Assembly (NCBI GenBank): GCA_026395095.1
Contig: JAPLZI010000036.1
Coordinates: 1 to 6,157 of the forward strand
Source: Candidatus Tayloriibacteriota bacterium
GTDB lineage: Bacteria; Patescibacteriota; Minisyncoccia; Phycocordibacterales; PALSA-1337
Length of the DNA stretch: 6,157 nucleotides
Reading direction: 5' to 3'
The notes beneath the pieces are model-generated. The model made no database searches and had not been told where the DNA came from. It saw only the letters and a list, made by a program, of their open reading frames with translations. Both the position numbers and the translations under genes were made by a program. Of this stretch, positions 1-6,036 are shown one piece after another. Every line of letters starts with the position of its first letter. The stretch's first letter is position 1.

Positions 1-467
1 AACGCGCGCTTCACATTGAACAGCGCCGGCTCGAAGAAAAACACAGGAGGTACGGCCACGGGCCAATAATTAATCGCGTCGAACTGGTTTATCAGCCTGC
101 GATGCCAGGTGATAAGACGGTTTTTGAGATCGATGTTCTTGAAAGCGGAATTACTCGTACCACCAAGTTGCGTTTCGAAGCGACAAACGGCCGCCGGCGC
201 TCTGTCGAACAATTTCGCGGAAAGAGGGATCTGAGGCTTATGATTATTTTCATTCGCCTTCGCGATCACTTCGGGCAGATCCTAACACGAATCTCGAAAC
301 GCATCGGGCTTGTGATCGCCGACATTCGCAGGCAAATCGACTACTGGCGGCGAACCGACCACACAGAGCCAATGCCTCCATATGCAGAGCGTAAATGGAG
401 AAGGCGGCGGCGTCATTGGTGTCACCGAGCTCGTTATGAGCCGCCGATGATCACTGCATATTGTTGA
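1..467 (+). CDS. Unrecognised basic protein, 5'-truncated by window edge
   Basis: The reading frame is open from the left edge (first full codon at position 3) to the TGA at 465-467, about 154 codons without a stop. The first in-frame ATG is at 102, but it has no Shine-Dalgarno or promoter-like box, and the residues before it (ending RVELVYQPA) read smoothly into it, so the true start is probably outside the window. The visible part begins with a charged stretch, continues with a beta-like segment (PGDKTVFEIDVLESG, then TTKLRFE), then alternating hydrophobic and Arg/Lys residues (IIFIRLRDHFGQIL), and ends with an Arg-rich tail (ERKWRRRRRHWCHRARY). This composition would suit nucleic-acid or acidic-surface binding, but I recognise no family. 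The segment looks GC-richer than the neighbouring dedA-like gene. A terminator follows 33 bp after the stop, which supports a real transcript end. A chance open frame in GC-richer DNA remains possible. Confidence 0.5.
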   Translation, partial: RALHIEQRRLEEKHRRYGHGPIINRVELVYQPAMPGDKTVFEIDVLESGITRTTKLRFEATNGRRRSVEQFRGKRDLRLMIIFIRLRDHFGQILTRISKRIGLVIADIRRQIDYWRRTDHTEPMPPYAERKWRRRRRHWCHRARYEPPMITAYC

Positions 468-500
468 GCCAGCTATTGCGTGTTAGCCATATTTCAGTGC

Positions 501-528
501 GCGATTCCCCATGGGAGTCGCTTTTTTT
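501..528 (+). terminator. Rho-independent terminator after the basic-protein gene
   Basis: The arms GCGATTCCC (501-509) and GGGAGTCGC (513-521) pair over 9 bp with one G-T wobble around a 3-nt loop (or 8 bp with a 5-nt loop), followed at once by seven T (522-528). It lies between the upstream stop codon and the dedA-like start, so it separates the two transcripts. The next promoter box starts only 5 bp after the T tract. Confidence 0.85.
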
Positions 529-532
529 ATGC

Positions 533-538
533 TAAACT
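533..538 (+). promoter_or_regulatory. -10-like box TAAACT for a leaderless dedA-like transcript
   Basis: TAAACT fits the TANNNT form of a -10 element and is preceded by TGC, as in an extended -10. Exactly 6 nt separate it from the ATG at 545, so transcription would start at or next to the A of the start codon. No good -35 is seen; the upstream positions fall in the terminator. The same hexamer at the same spacing precedes rnr on the other strand, which is the main support. Confidence 0.55.
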
Positions 539-544
539 TTATCC

Positions 545-1144
545 ATGCAAGAGCTATTGATCTCATTTAGCACGAATCATACGTACCTCATATATGCGCT
601 CATTATTATTCTGGCCTGCGCCGAGGGGCCAGTCCTATCAATGATATTGGGTGTACTTATCAAGCTCAACTACTTTGTATTATTGCCTATTTATATTTCG
701 CTTATGATAGGAGACCTCTTGGGGGATATTATCTGGTATTACATTGGCTATCACTTCGGGCACCGCTTTATAGGACGCTTCGGGAAATACTTCAGTATCA
801 CGGAGGATAATGTGACCAAGGTTACCAACATATTCCATAAGTACAAATATCGCATTCTTTTCATTTCAAAGATTTCAAACGGCTTCAGTATTGCCCTAGC
901 GATCCTCGTGACCGCTGGTATGATGCGAGTCCCCTTCTTGAAATATTTTGGCACAAACCTGGTGGGCCAATTTATTTGGACAGGAATGTTGCTTGGTATC
1001 GGATATTTCTTCGGGGATCTTTATATGACTGTCGACACATGGCTCGGACGTATATCAGTAGTAGCATTATTCGTAGTTGCGCTTGTTGCAGCGCTAGGGT
1101 ATAAGAAATACCTGAAGACAAAAGCAGAAACAATAGCCCTATAA
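545..1144 (+). CDS. DedA-family (SNARE-associated/VTT domain) membrane protein
   Basis: A 199-residue polytopic membrane protein of usual DedA length. Family-like features are the acidic residue before a Gly-Pro in the first membrane region (AEGP, residues 26-29), the Gly/Asp motif GDLLGDIIWYYIGYHFG (56-72), and the second half with G113, a Gly-containing helix around 122-127, and LVGQFIWTGMLLGIGYFFG (139-157), which resembles the family's late conserved block. A last hydrophobic helix (170-185) ends in a Lys-rich tail. DedA proteins include transporters that return undecaprenyl phosphate or move other phospholipids across the inner membrane. Here the usual Arg-x-x-Pro-Gly-x-Arg block is replaced by KISNGFSIA (109-117), so substrate and mechanism may differ. 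It is first in a likely operon with two GT2 glycosyltransferases, with 15 bp to the next start. The ATG at 545 has no Shine-Dalgarno but a well-placed -10-like box. Confidence 0.8.
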   Translation: MQELLISFSTNHTYLIYALIIILACAEGPVLSMILGVLIKLNYFVLLPIYISLMIGDLLGDIIWYYIGYHFGHRFIGRFGKYFSITEDNVTKVTNIFHKYKYRILFISKISNGFSIALAILVTAGMMRVPFLKYFGTNLVGQFIWTGMLLGIGYFFGDLYMTVDTWLGRISVVALFVVALVAALGYKKYLKTKAETIAL

Positions 1145-1151
1145 TTATAGT
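1140..1151 (+). promoter_or_regulatory. Possible internal promoter box before the first glycosyltransferase
   Basis: TATAAT (1140-1145) overlaps the TAA stop of the dedA-like gene and is followed directly by TATAGT (1146-1151). The second box ends 8 nt before the ATG at 1160, so a start from it would give a leader of only a few bases or none. No convincing -35 is visible (AAGACA at 1115-1120 is 25 bp upstream of the second box). The short A/T-rich gap between genes could produce such boxes by chance. Confidence 0.35.
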
Positions 1152-1159
1152 CACAAAAA

Positions 1160-1879
1160 ATGATCTCAATCATCATTCCCACATATAACGAAGAAAAGTT
1201 CATCGGTAAAACCCTTTCTGATCTAAAGGAAAAGCTAACCTTGCCTCATGAGATAATCATAACTGATGACAAAAGCCTTGATTCAACAGTTGAAATTGCA
1301 CGTCGTTATGTCAACAAAGTTTTAGTTCCTGAGAAGAAGCATATTTCAATCGCCGCCAATCGCAATGAAGGAGCATCGCATGCTTCTGGTGAGTTTTTCG
1401 TTTTTATGGACAGTGACAGCACAATCGCTGATCCAAACCGGTTCTTCACCGAAGCACTGTCAAGATTTGAGAAGGATCCAAATCTGGTCGCCTTGACCGG
1501 CAGAATTGGTGTTTGGAAGGAATTAGAGACAACTGGAGACAGGATCGTATATTCAATATTTAATCTAGTTCATCACATAAAGAATAATTGGCTGCATGTA
1601 GGCGAGGCCTCTGGTAAATTCCAAATGATGCGTAGGCGCGCCTTTGAGAAAGTCGGGGGTTACCGTGAGGACCTCATTACGCGTGAAGACGCAGACATGT
1701 TTATCCGTCTAGCGAAAATCGGTCGGACTTATTATGATCATTCACTAGTTATTTTGCACACTGGCCGTAGAGCTCACAGGATAGGCTGGCCTAAACTCCT
1801 TTACATCTGGATGCTAGAAACTTTTTGGGTTGCCGCATTCAACAAATCCCGAGTCAGTGAATGGAAGGATGTTCGATAA
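1160..1879 (+). CDS. Family 2 glycosyltransferase (GT-A fold)
   Basis: A 239-residue protein that begins with the GT2 signature ISIIIPTYNEEKFIGKTL (2-19), the nucleotide-binding start of the GT-A fold. The expected catalytic-site elements follow in order: the acidic pair TDDKS with D36/D37, the metal-binding D-x-D at D84-S85-D86 (FMDSDS), the acceptor-side segment GKFQMMRRRAFEKVGGY (152-168), and REDADM (175-180), which supplies the presumed catalytic acid. It should transfer a sugar from a nucleotide-sugar donor to a lipid or glycan acceptor at the cytoplasmic face. A hydrophobic stretch near 213-227 may attach it to the membrane, but there is no full transmembrane domain. It starts 15 bp after the dedA-like stop and ends 30 bp before the next GT2, so co-transcription is likely. 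No Shine-Dalgarno precedes the ATG (CACAAAAA). Donor and acceptor cannot be read from sequence. Confidence 0.88.
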   Translation: MISIIIPTYNEEKFIGKTLSDLKEKLTLPHEIIITDDKSLDSTVEIARRYVNKVLVPEKKHISIAANRNEGASHASGEFFVFMDSDSTIADPNRFFTEALSRFEKDPNLVALTGRIGVWKELETTGDRIVYSIFNLVHHIKNNWLHVGEASGKFQMMRRRAFEKVGGYREDLITREDADMFIRLAKIGRTYYDHSLVILHTGRRAHRIGWPKLLYIWMLETFWVAAFNKSRVSEWKDVR

Positions 1880-1909
1880 ATTCCGACAAATATTGTCTCA
1901 ACAAACATC

Positions 1910-2602
1910 ATGAAAGTATCGATAGTCATTCCGGCCTACAATGAAGAAGGAAATATCGCCAAGACGATAGAGGCAGTCCTTGCTCAAGATTACCCAAATT
2001 ATGAGGTAATAGTCGTTAATAACGCCAGTACGGACAAAACTGCCGAAATTGCATCTCGGTATTCCACTATTAAGGTCGTCGATGAACCGATCAAGGGCAT
2101 CCTAAGCGCACGTGAACGCGGACGAATCACGGCAACAGGCGACCTGATCGCCAACATCGACGCTGACTGCCTGCCTGATCCTGACTGGATAACTAGAGGA
2201 GTTGCGCACTTTATTCATGATGGGATCGTCGGCGCTACAGGTCCTTATGATTACTATGACGGACATCCTATCTTCAGACGCGGTTCCCTAGCCACACAGA
2301 AGCATGTATATCATTTTATGAGCAAGCTTTTGCAATCCCGACTGATAAAAAGGGGTGCGATCTTGATCGGCGGAAACAACCTAATCCGCGCCAAAACGCT
2401 CGCCAAAGCCGGAGGGTATACTACCGCCATCAAGTTCTACGGCGAGGACACCGACACCGCCAGGAAGATAGCCCGCCACGGCAGGATCGTTTTCAATCCG
2501 AAATTTTCGATAAAGACGTCCGCGCGCCGCTTCAAGGAAGAGGGCACGATCCATCTTATGCTTAAATACTGGTACCATTTCTTCAAACATATCCTCAAAT
2601 GA
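1910..2602 (+). CDS. Family 2 glycosyltransferase, second copy type
   Basis: A 230-residue GT2 enzyme. Seen in order: the nucleotide-binding start KVSIVIPAYNEEGNIAKTI (2-20), VVNNASTDKT (35-44) in the second strand-loop, the D-x-D metal site D84-A85-D86 (NIDADCLPDPDW), an acceptor-loop block LIGGNNLIRAKTLAKAGGY (152-170), and FYGEDTDTARKI (176-187) with the likely catalytic acid at E179/D180. The C-terminus is basic and aromatic (KYWYHFFKHILK), suggesting peripheral contact with the membrane rather than a transmembrane anchor. It shares the GT-A core with the gene just upstream but is clearly diverged from it, so the two probably add different sugars or act on different acceptors. A TATTGT box (1891-1896) lies 13 nt before the ATG; no Shine-Dalgarno is present. 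It is the last gene of the + strand unit, 18 bp before a large inverted repeat. Confidence 0.88.
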   Translation: MKVSIVIPAYNEEGNIAKTIEAVLAQDYPNYEVIVVNNASTDKTAEIASRYSTIKVVDEPIKGILSARERGRITATGDLIANIDADCLPDPDWITRGVAHFIHDGIVGATGPYDYYDGHPIFRRGSLATQKHVYHFMSKLLQSRLIKRGAILIGGNNLIRAKTLAKAGGYTTAIKFYGEDTDTARKIARHGRIVFNPKFSIKTSARRFKEEGTIHLMLKYWYHFFKHILK

Positions 2603-2659
2603 CGGGATGTAGCTGAATCCATTACAAGAAGAAGGAGGAGGGGTGAATGACACTTCGCA

Positions 2660-2683
2660 GGAATTTTCCAGCAGGAAAATTCC
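2660..2683. repeat. Perfect 10-bp hairpin inside the inverted repeat
   Basis: GGAATTTTCC (2660-2669) and GGAAAATTCC (2674-2683) pair perfectly around the loop AGCA. This is the first of two side hairpins of the branched structure. Confidence 0.85.
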
Positions 2684-2691
2684 GAGATGTA

Positions 2692-2716
2692 GCGCAGGTT
2701 CTGCAGAACCTGACGC
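2692..2716. repeat. 18-bp perfect palindrome inside the inverted repeat
   Basis: CAGGTTCTGCAGAACCTG (2695-2712) equals its own reverse complement. Flanking GCG (2692-2694) and CGC (2714-2716) extend the stem past a bulged A (2713). The stem directly abuts the right arm of the outer stem, which would favour coaxial stacking. Confidence 0.85.
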
Positions 2717-2750
2717 GTGTCATGAACTCCTCTTCCTTCTTCTTGCTAAT

Positions 2751-4757
2751 CTATTTAGCCAGTGCGTAATCCAGCATCTTTTTGTCGAGATTTGCTGCTA
2801 GAACCTTGAACCTGATCTTATCCCCAAGGGTGAATTTCTTCTTTGTTTTCTGTCCAGTCACAGAATATTTCTTCTGGTCAAAAACATAATAATCATCCCC
2901 AAGATTATCAAAGCTGATCATACCCTCTGATCTGCTCACTGATTCCTCCACATAGATTCCCCACTTCGAAACACCGGATATTGTTCCTTCGAACGTCTTA
3001 CCAATCCTAGTGCTCATATACTCCACCTGCTTCAATTTCTTAGAGGCGCGTTCGGCTTCGGCGGCATTTATCTCGCGTTCAGTCGAGGACTCAGCGATCT
3101 TCTGGAATGCCACGACTTCCCTGTCTCTGAACGGCTCATTGTGCAGATGCTTCATAAGGATGCGATGTATGAGAAGGTCAGGATATCGCCTGATCGGTGA
3201 AGTAAAATGCGTATAGAATGCGAACGCTAACCCAAAGTGTCCAATGTTATTCGTAGAATATATCGCCTTCTGCATCGAACGAATAGTCGCCGTTCTTATC
3301 AGAGATTCATGCGGCGTGCCCTCGATTTGATCAAGGAGATGATTGATATCTTGTGCCGTCACATCTCCACCTTTGCCTCGAAGCTCGTAACCCAGAGCTT
3401 TTACAAATGACTTTAGCTCGATAATCTTCTCCTTATCAGGCGTGTCATGAATACGATATATAGAGCCTGTGTCCTTATTACCCTTCTTTTTTATAGAATC
3501 AAAAATATATTTAGCCACCTCGCGATTTGCTAGGAGCATGAATTCTTCCACCAGTTTGTGCGTATCAAGTCGTTCCTTAGTATAGACACCAACTGGTCGC
3601 CCATTTTCATCAAGCTTGAATCTGATCTCATCCTGTTCAAATTCTATGGCACCTTGAAGAAATTTGTCTTTTTGCAGGACCTTTGCAATTTTATTCAGAA
3701 TTGCTAGTTGTCCGCGATATTTCATTCCAGCCTCCGCAGAAACCGTCGTCTGTAGATCATTTGAATATTTGCCAATCTTCGAGGTATTACCATCAATCGC
3801 TACCTGGGCAGTCTCATAGGTAAACCTGTGATCCGAGTTCATGACCGTCTTGCCGAACCAGCGCTCTTTGATCTGGGCTTTATCATTCATGATAAAGATT
3901 GCAGAGAAACTCAGTTTATCCTCATGCGGATTTAAACTACAAACATCATTCGATAATACTTCCGGCAACATAGGTATCGTCCGGTCAACTAGATATATAG
4001 AGCAGCCCCGCTTTACCGCTTCCTTGTCTAGACTGTTTCCTTCGCGCACATAATGAGAAACATCAGCGATATGTACTCCGATCTCATATAAGCCGCCTGA
4101 CAATTCCTTGAATGAAATAGCGTCGTCAAAATCCTTTGCATCATGAGGATCGATAGTAAATGTGAGCGTACTCCTAATGTCACGACGCTTGGCTATCTCT
4201 TCCGCAGAAATATTCTTCTGATTCAGGCCTATCTGAGTCGCCTCATCCTCAACCTCCTTTGGAAAACCGATGGCGAACCCCTTATCAAGAACGATTGACT
4301 CCATCTCAACATTATTCTCGCCTTTTTTTCCGAGAATTTTCAAAACCTTGCCTTCAGGATTTTTCTTTGGGTCAGTCCATGGGAGAAGCTTTACATATAC
4401 TTTGTCGTTATCCTTAAGGCCAACTGCATCCCTACTCGAAATATCGATCTTTACATACATCTTCTTGTCATCCGGAATGATCTGACAGATTGATTTATCA
4501 TATGCAACAGTACCTACATAGGCAGTCTTAGCTCTCTCAATGACCCTTACAACTTCGCCTTGAACTTCTGTTTTGCCACGGGAACTAACCTGTTTCAGTA
4601 AAACCTCCACGGTATCGCCATTCAAGGCTGTATTTAGGAAACCTGGTTCAATATAAATAGACTCCTTCTTTGGATCCGGATCATCGATAAAACCAGCCCC
4701 TTTCGCTATTGTGGAAATAACCCCATTTATAGTCTGTTTCTTGTTACTTTGCGGCAT
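2751..4757 (-). CDS. rnr: Ribonuclease R (RNase II/RNB family 3'-5' exoribonuclease)
   Basis: A 668-residue protein with the full RNase R order. Two OB/cold-shock-like domains come first (about 8-60 and 75-145). The RNB catalytic domain (about 195-530) contains DPHDAKDFDDA (203-213); D203, D209, D211 and D212 correspond to the four Mg-binding aspartates of RNase II. It also has GVHIADVSHYV (227-237), RTIPMLP (259-265), EEFMLLANREVA (404-415) and HFTSPIRRYPDLLIHR (517-532). A C-terminal S1 domain spans about 586-666. It degrades RNA processively from the 3' end, including structured RNA, in mRNA turnover and rRNA/tmRNA quality control. Compared with the 813-residue E. coli enzyme it lacks the N-terminal helix-turn-helix extension and the long Lys-rich tail. 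The ATG at 4757 has no Shine-Dalgarno but has TAAACT 6 nt upstream. The sigma-factor terminator upstream and the inverted repeat downstream make it look monocistronic. Confidence 0.96.
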   Translation of the reverse strand: MPQSNKKQTINGVISTIAKGAGFIDDPDPKKESIYIEPGFLNTALNGDTVEVLLKQVSSRGKTEVQGEVVRVIERAKTAYVGTVAYDKSICQIIPDDKKMYVKIDISSRDAVGLKDNDKVYVKLLPWTDPKKNPEGKVLKILGKKGENNVEMESIVLDKGFAIGFPKEVEDEATQIGLNQKNISAEEIAKRRDIRSTLTFTIDPHDAKDFDDAISFKELSGGLYEIGVHIADVSHYVREGNSLDKEAVKRGCSIYLVDRTIPMLPEVLSNDVCSLNPHEDKLSFSAIFIMNDKAQIKERWFGKTVMNSDHRFTYETAQVAIDGNTSKIGKYSNDLQTTVSAEAGMKYRGQLAILNKIAKVLQKDKFLQGAIEFEQDEIRFKLDENGRPVGVYTKERLDTHKLVEEFMLLANREVAKYIFDSIKKKGNKDTGSIYRIHDTPDKEKIIELKSFVKALGYELRGKGGDVTAQDINHLLDQIEGTPHESLIRTATIRSMQKAIYSTNNIGHFGLAFAFYTHFTSPIRRYPDLLIHRILMKHLHNEPFRDREVVAFQKIAESSTEREINAAEAERASKKLKQVEYMSTRIGKTFEGTISGVSKWGIYVEESVSRSEGMISFDNLGDDYYVFDQKKYSVTGQKTKKKFTLGDKIRFKVLAANLDKKMLDYALAK

Positions 4758-4763
4758 ATTTAT

Positions 4764-4769
4764 AGTTTA
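4764..4769 (-). promoter_or_regulatory. -10-like box TAAACT for a leaderless rnr transcript
   Basis: Read on the - strand, TAAACT is followed by ATAAAT and then the rnr ATG, so the predicted transcript start falls on the start codon. No clear -35 is seen. Hexamer and spacing are identical to those before the dedA-like gene at 545. Confidence 0.55.
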
Positions 4770-4805
4770 GATAGCAATATTAGCATAATCGGTGTTTTTT
4801 TGACT

Positions 4806-4831
4806 AAAAACCGCAGCCCGGAGGCCGCGGT
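4806..4831 (-). terminator. Rho-independent terminator after the ECF sigma factor gene
   Basis: On the - strand ACCGCGGCC pairs with GGCTGCGGT (9 bp, one G-U) around the loop TCCG, and the exit has five T in a row. It lies about 30 bp past the sigma-factor stop and before the rnr promoter box, insulating rnr from the unit upstream. Confidence 0.85.
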
Positions 4832-4862
4832 GCGTTCAACATATTGTGTCTACTTTTCGAGT

Positions 4863-5498
4863 CTACAACTCACCACTAAGCCGTGAATTTGTATGGGCTC
4901 GAAGTGTTTCCCTAGCTCGGGCAATCCGGCTTTTCACCGTACCAAGACCTATTCCCAACATTTGCGAAATCTCTTCATACGAACAGTCCCTCTCATTACG
5001 CAAAACAAGGATTTCGCGATGTTTTTGGTTTAACATTCTCATTGCGTGAGCAATGGCACCTTCAATTTCATAATGCTCATTGAGCTCCGCAGCGTTTCGC
5101 TCATCACTCGCGAGGACATCAGCCAAGGTCGGACTATTATCATTTGGATTGCGGCTGACAGGCGAATCTAGGGAGCAATGTCGATGCCATCGTCGGCGAT
5201 GTCGATGCCAGTAACGATTGCGGGACAGGTTGACAACTATTCTGTAGAGCCATGTTGATAAGGCACTATCACCACGGAAATTCAATAATCCCTTAGATGC
5301 ACGGATAAGAGTATCCTGAGTTACCTCTTCCGCATCTTCATGGTTATGAAGCATACTATAGGCTATCGAAAATAATTTTGCCCAATGGCGCCTAGTAATC
5401 TCAGTGAAAACATCGACGTCACCTCCTTTGAAGCGCGTGACAAGCTCGGCATCATCGGCAGTTACTTCTCTAATAGGAGCAGAAATTGCAAGTTTCAT
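4863..5498 (-). CDS. ECF-type RNA polymerase sigma factor (RpoE-like sigma-70 family)
   Basis: A 211-residue group-4 sigma factor. Region 2 (about 19-97) carries the -10-recognition and core-binding signature: LVTRFKGGDVDVFTEI (19-34), DAEEVTQDTLIRA (55-67), FRGDSALSTWLYRIVVNL (74-91) and SRNRYW (92-97). Region 4 (about 146-200) has LNQKHREILVLR (156-167) and the -35-binding helix-turn-helix SYEEISQMLGIGLGTVKSRIARARETLR (173-200). The linker between them is unusual: a His/Arg/Trp-rich WHRHRRRWHRHC (97-108), then the more usual SLDSPV. Such factors direct RNA polymerase to a small regulon and are normally held by an anti-sigma factor. None is next to it here, since the following feature is a terminator. 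It is preceded by the VanZ-like gene (28-bp gap) and a partial metalloprotease gene, so it is probably read as the last gene of that unit. No Shine-Dalgarno precedes the ATG. Confidence 0.95.
   Translation of the reverse strand: MKLAISAPIREVTADDAELVTRFKGGDVDVFTEITRRHWAKLFSIAYSMLHNHEDAEEVTQDTLIRASKGLLNFRGDSALSTWLYRIVVNLSRNRYWHRHRRRWHRHCSLDSPVSRNPNDNSPTLADVLASDERNAAELNEHYEIEGAIAHAMRMLNQKHREILVLRNERDCSYEEISQMLGIGLGTVKSRIARARETLRAHTNSRLSGEL
5178..5210. repeat. 12-bp direct repeat encoding WHRH twice in the sigma factor
   Basis: ATGTCGATGCCA occurs at 5178-5189 and again at 5199-5210, offset by 21 bp or 7 codons. Read on the - strand it encodes Trp-His-Arg-His twice (residues 97-100 and 104-107). 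It probably arose by local duplication inside the linker between sigma regions 2 and 4. Confidence 0.7.
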
Positions 5499-5527
5499 TG
5501 GAAAAGTTTCTACCGCACATTTAATAC

Positions 5528-6031
5528 CTATTTTTCAGGATTTGCAATAGTAGGTTTCCTTTTATTTACGAACGGTATAAATACAGTGTTCGCTATCAAT
5601 ATCCCAACAGTATTGCTCAATAAGTCGAGCCATGTGTCCTTTGGGTTTGAATAGAATAAATATCGCACATATGTTTGCAGAAAATATTCTATATGCTCAT
5701 TCAAGACGCCTAGCGCGGTCACAATGAGTAAACTAAATATGAAAAACTGAAGTTTTGTTATGTTAAAACCTCCATCGCGCACAACGAGAAAGCATATAAG
5801 AGTGCACAGGAAACCGCCAACGAATGTATGCAAAATCCTGTTTCCGAATTCGAGGTTCGGAATCAGAAATGTAATATAGTATCCAACAACGCTGAATACA
5901 AAAATTATCGCTATCGACAATATCGTATTTTTAGTGATTCCGACAACGCTTCTAGTGAAAAACAGTGAGAATAACCAGTAGATCAGGAAATATGCAATAC
6001 AGAGACCTAGGCTAATAACTAGAAAATACAT
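5528..6031 (-). CDS. VanZ-like / DUF2238-like integral membrane protein
   Basis: A 167-residue, strongly hydrophobic protein with about five predicted membrane segments (about 3-25, 35-57, 66-84, 95-110, 136-154). The conserved-looking polar residues sit where VanZ-like and DUF2238-like proteins keep theirs: RILHTFVGGF (65-74) with H68 inside a membrane segment, NEHIEYF (111-117) with E112 and E115, and DTWLDLLSNTVG (132-143) with D132, D136, N140 and G143. The biochemical role of these families is not settled; VanZ itself gives low-level teicoplanin resistance. The C-terminus is short and basic (NKRKPTIANPEK). It starts 5 bp after the stop of the metalloprotease gene and ends 28 bp before the sigma-factor start, so all three are probably one transcript. 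The start has only AT-rich DNA upstream and no Shine-Dalgarno. Confidence 0.7.
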   Translation of the reverse strand: MYFLVISLGLCIAYFLIYWLFSLFFTRSVVGITKNTILSIAIIFVFSVVGYYITFLIPNLEFGNRILHTFVGGFLCTLICFLVVRDGGFNITKLQFFIFSLLIVTALGVLNEHIEYFLQTYVRYLFYSNPKDTWLDLLSNTVGILIANTVFIPFVNKRKPTIANPEK

Positions 6032-6036
6032 GATAA

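Larger units (their letters stand above)
2621..2750. repeat. 130-bp branched inverted repeat between convergent genes
   Basis: Purine-rich left arm 2625-2653 (begins CAAGAAGAAGGA, ends TGACAC) and pyrimidine-rich right arm 2717-2745 (begins GTGTCA, ends TCCTTCTTCTTG) match at 25 of 29 positions. Two of the four mismatches become G-U pairs when the + strand is RNA. ATTA (2621-2624) and TAAT (2747-2750) extend the stem past one bulged C (2746). Between the arms are two further hairpins (2660-2683 and 2692-2716), so the fold is a three-way junction. It fills the gap between the second GT2 and rnr and ends next to the rnr stop, so a two-sided transcription end is the simplest role. There is no long pure T tract on either side; the + strand exit is CT-rich. 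It could also be a dispersed palindromic element. Confidence 0.8.

Noticed and set aside
45..50. AGGAGG resembling a Shine-Dalgarno site near the left edge
   Set aside because: No ATG, GTG or TTG start codon follows at a usable distance, and it sits inside the open frame of the partial left gene.
751..1203. Three - strand frames of 60-67 codons antisense to the dedA-like and first GT2 genes
   Set aside because: They overlap one another and genes with clear family motifs; no motif or start context of their own.
2381..2653. 90-codon frame on the - strand overlapping the end of the second glycosyltransferase
   Set aside because: It lies mostly antisense to a well-supported GT2 gene, its protein has no recognisable motif, and its start falls inside the inverted repeat.
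2621..2750. Integron attC site or CRISPR repeat reading of the palindromic region
   Set aside because: The terminal GTTRRRY/RYYYAAC boxes of attC are absent, there is no integrase or cas gene, and the arms are inverted rather than regularly repeated with spacers.
2621..2750. Insertion sequence remnant with terminal inverted repeats
   Set aside because: No transposase fragment and no clear target-site duplication: the flanking ATTA and TAAT are inverted and extend the stem instead.
5385..5654. 89-codon + strand frame across the sigma factor and VanZ-like genes
   Set aside because: It is antisense to two genes with strong family signatures and spans their junction; low-complexity product without motifs.
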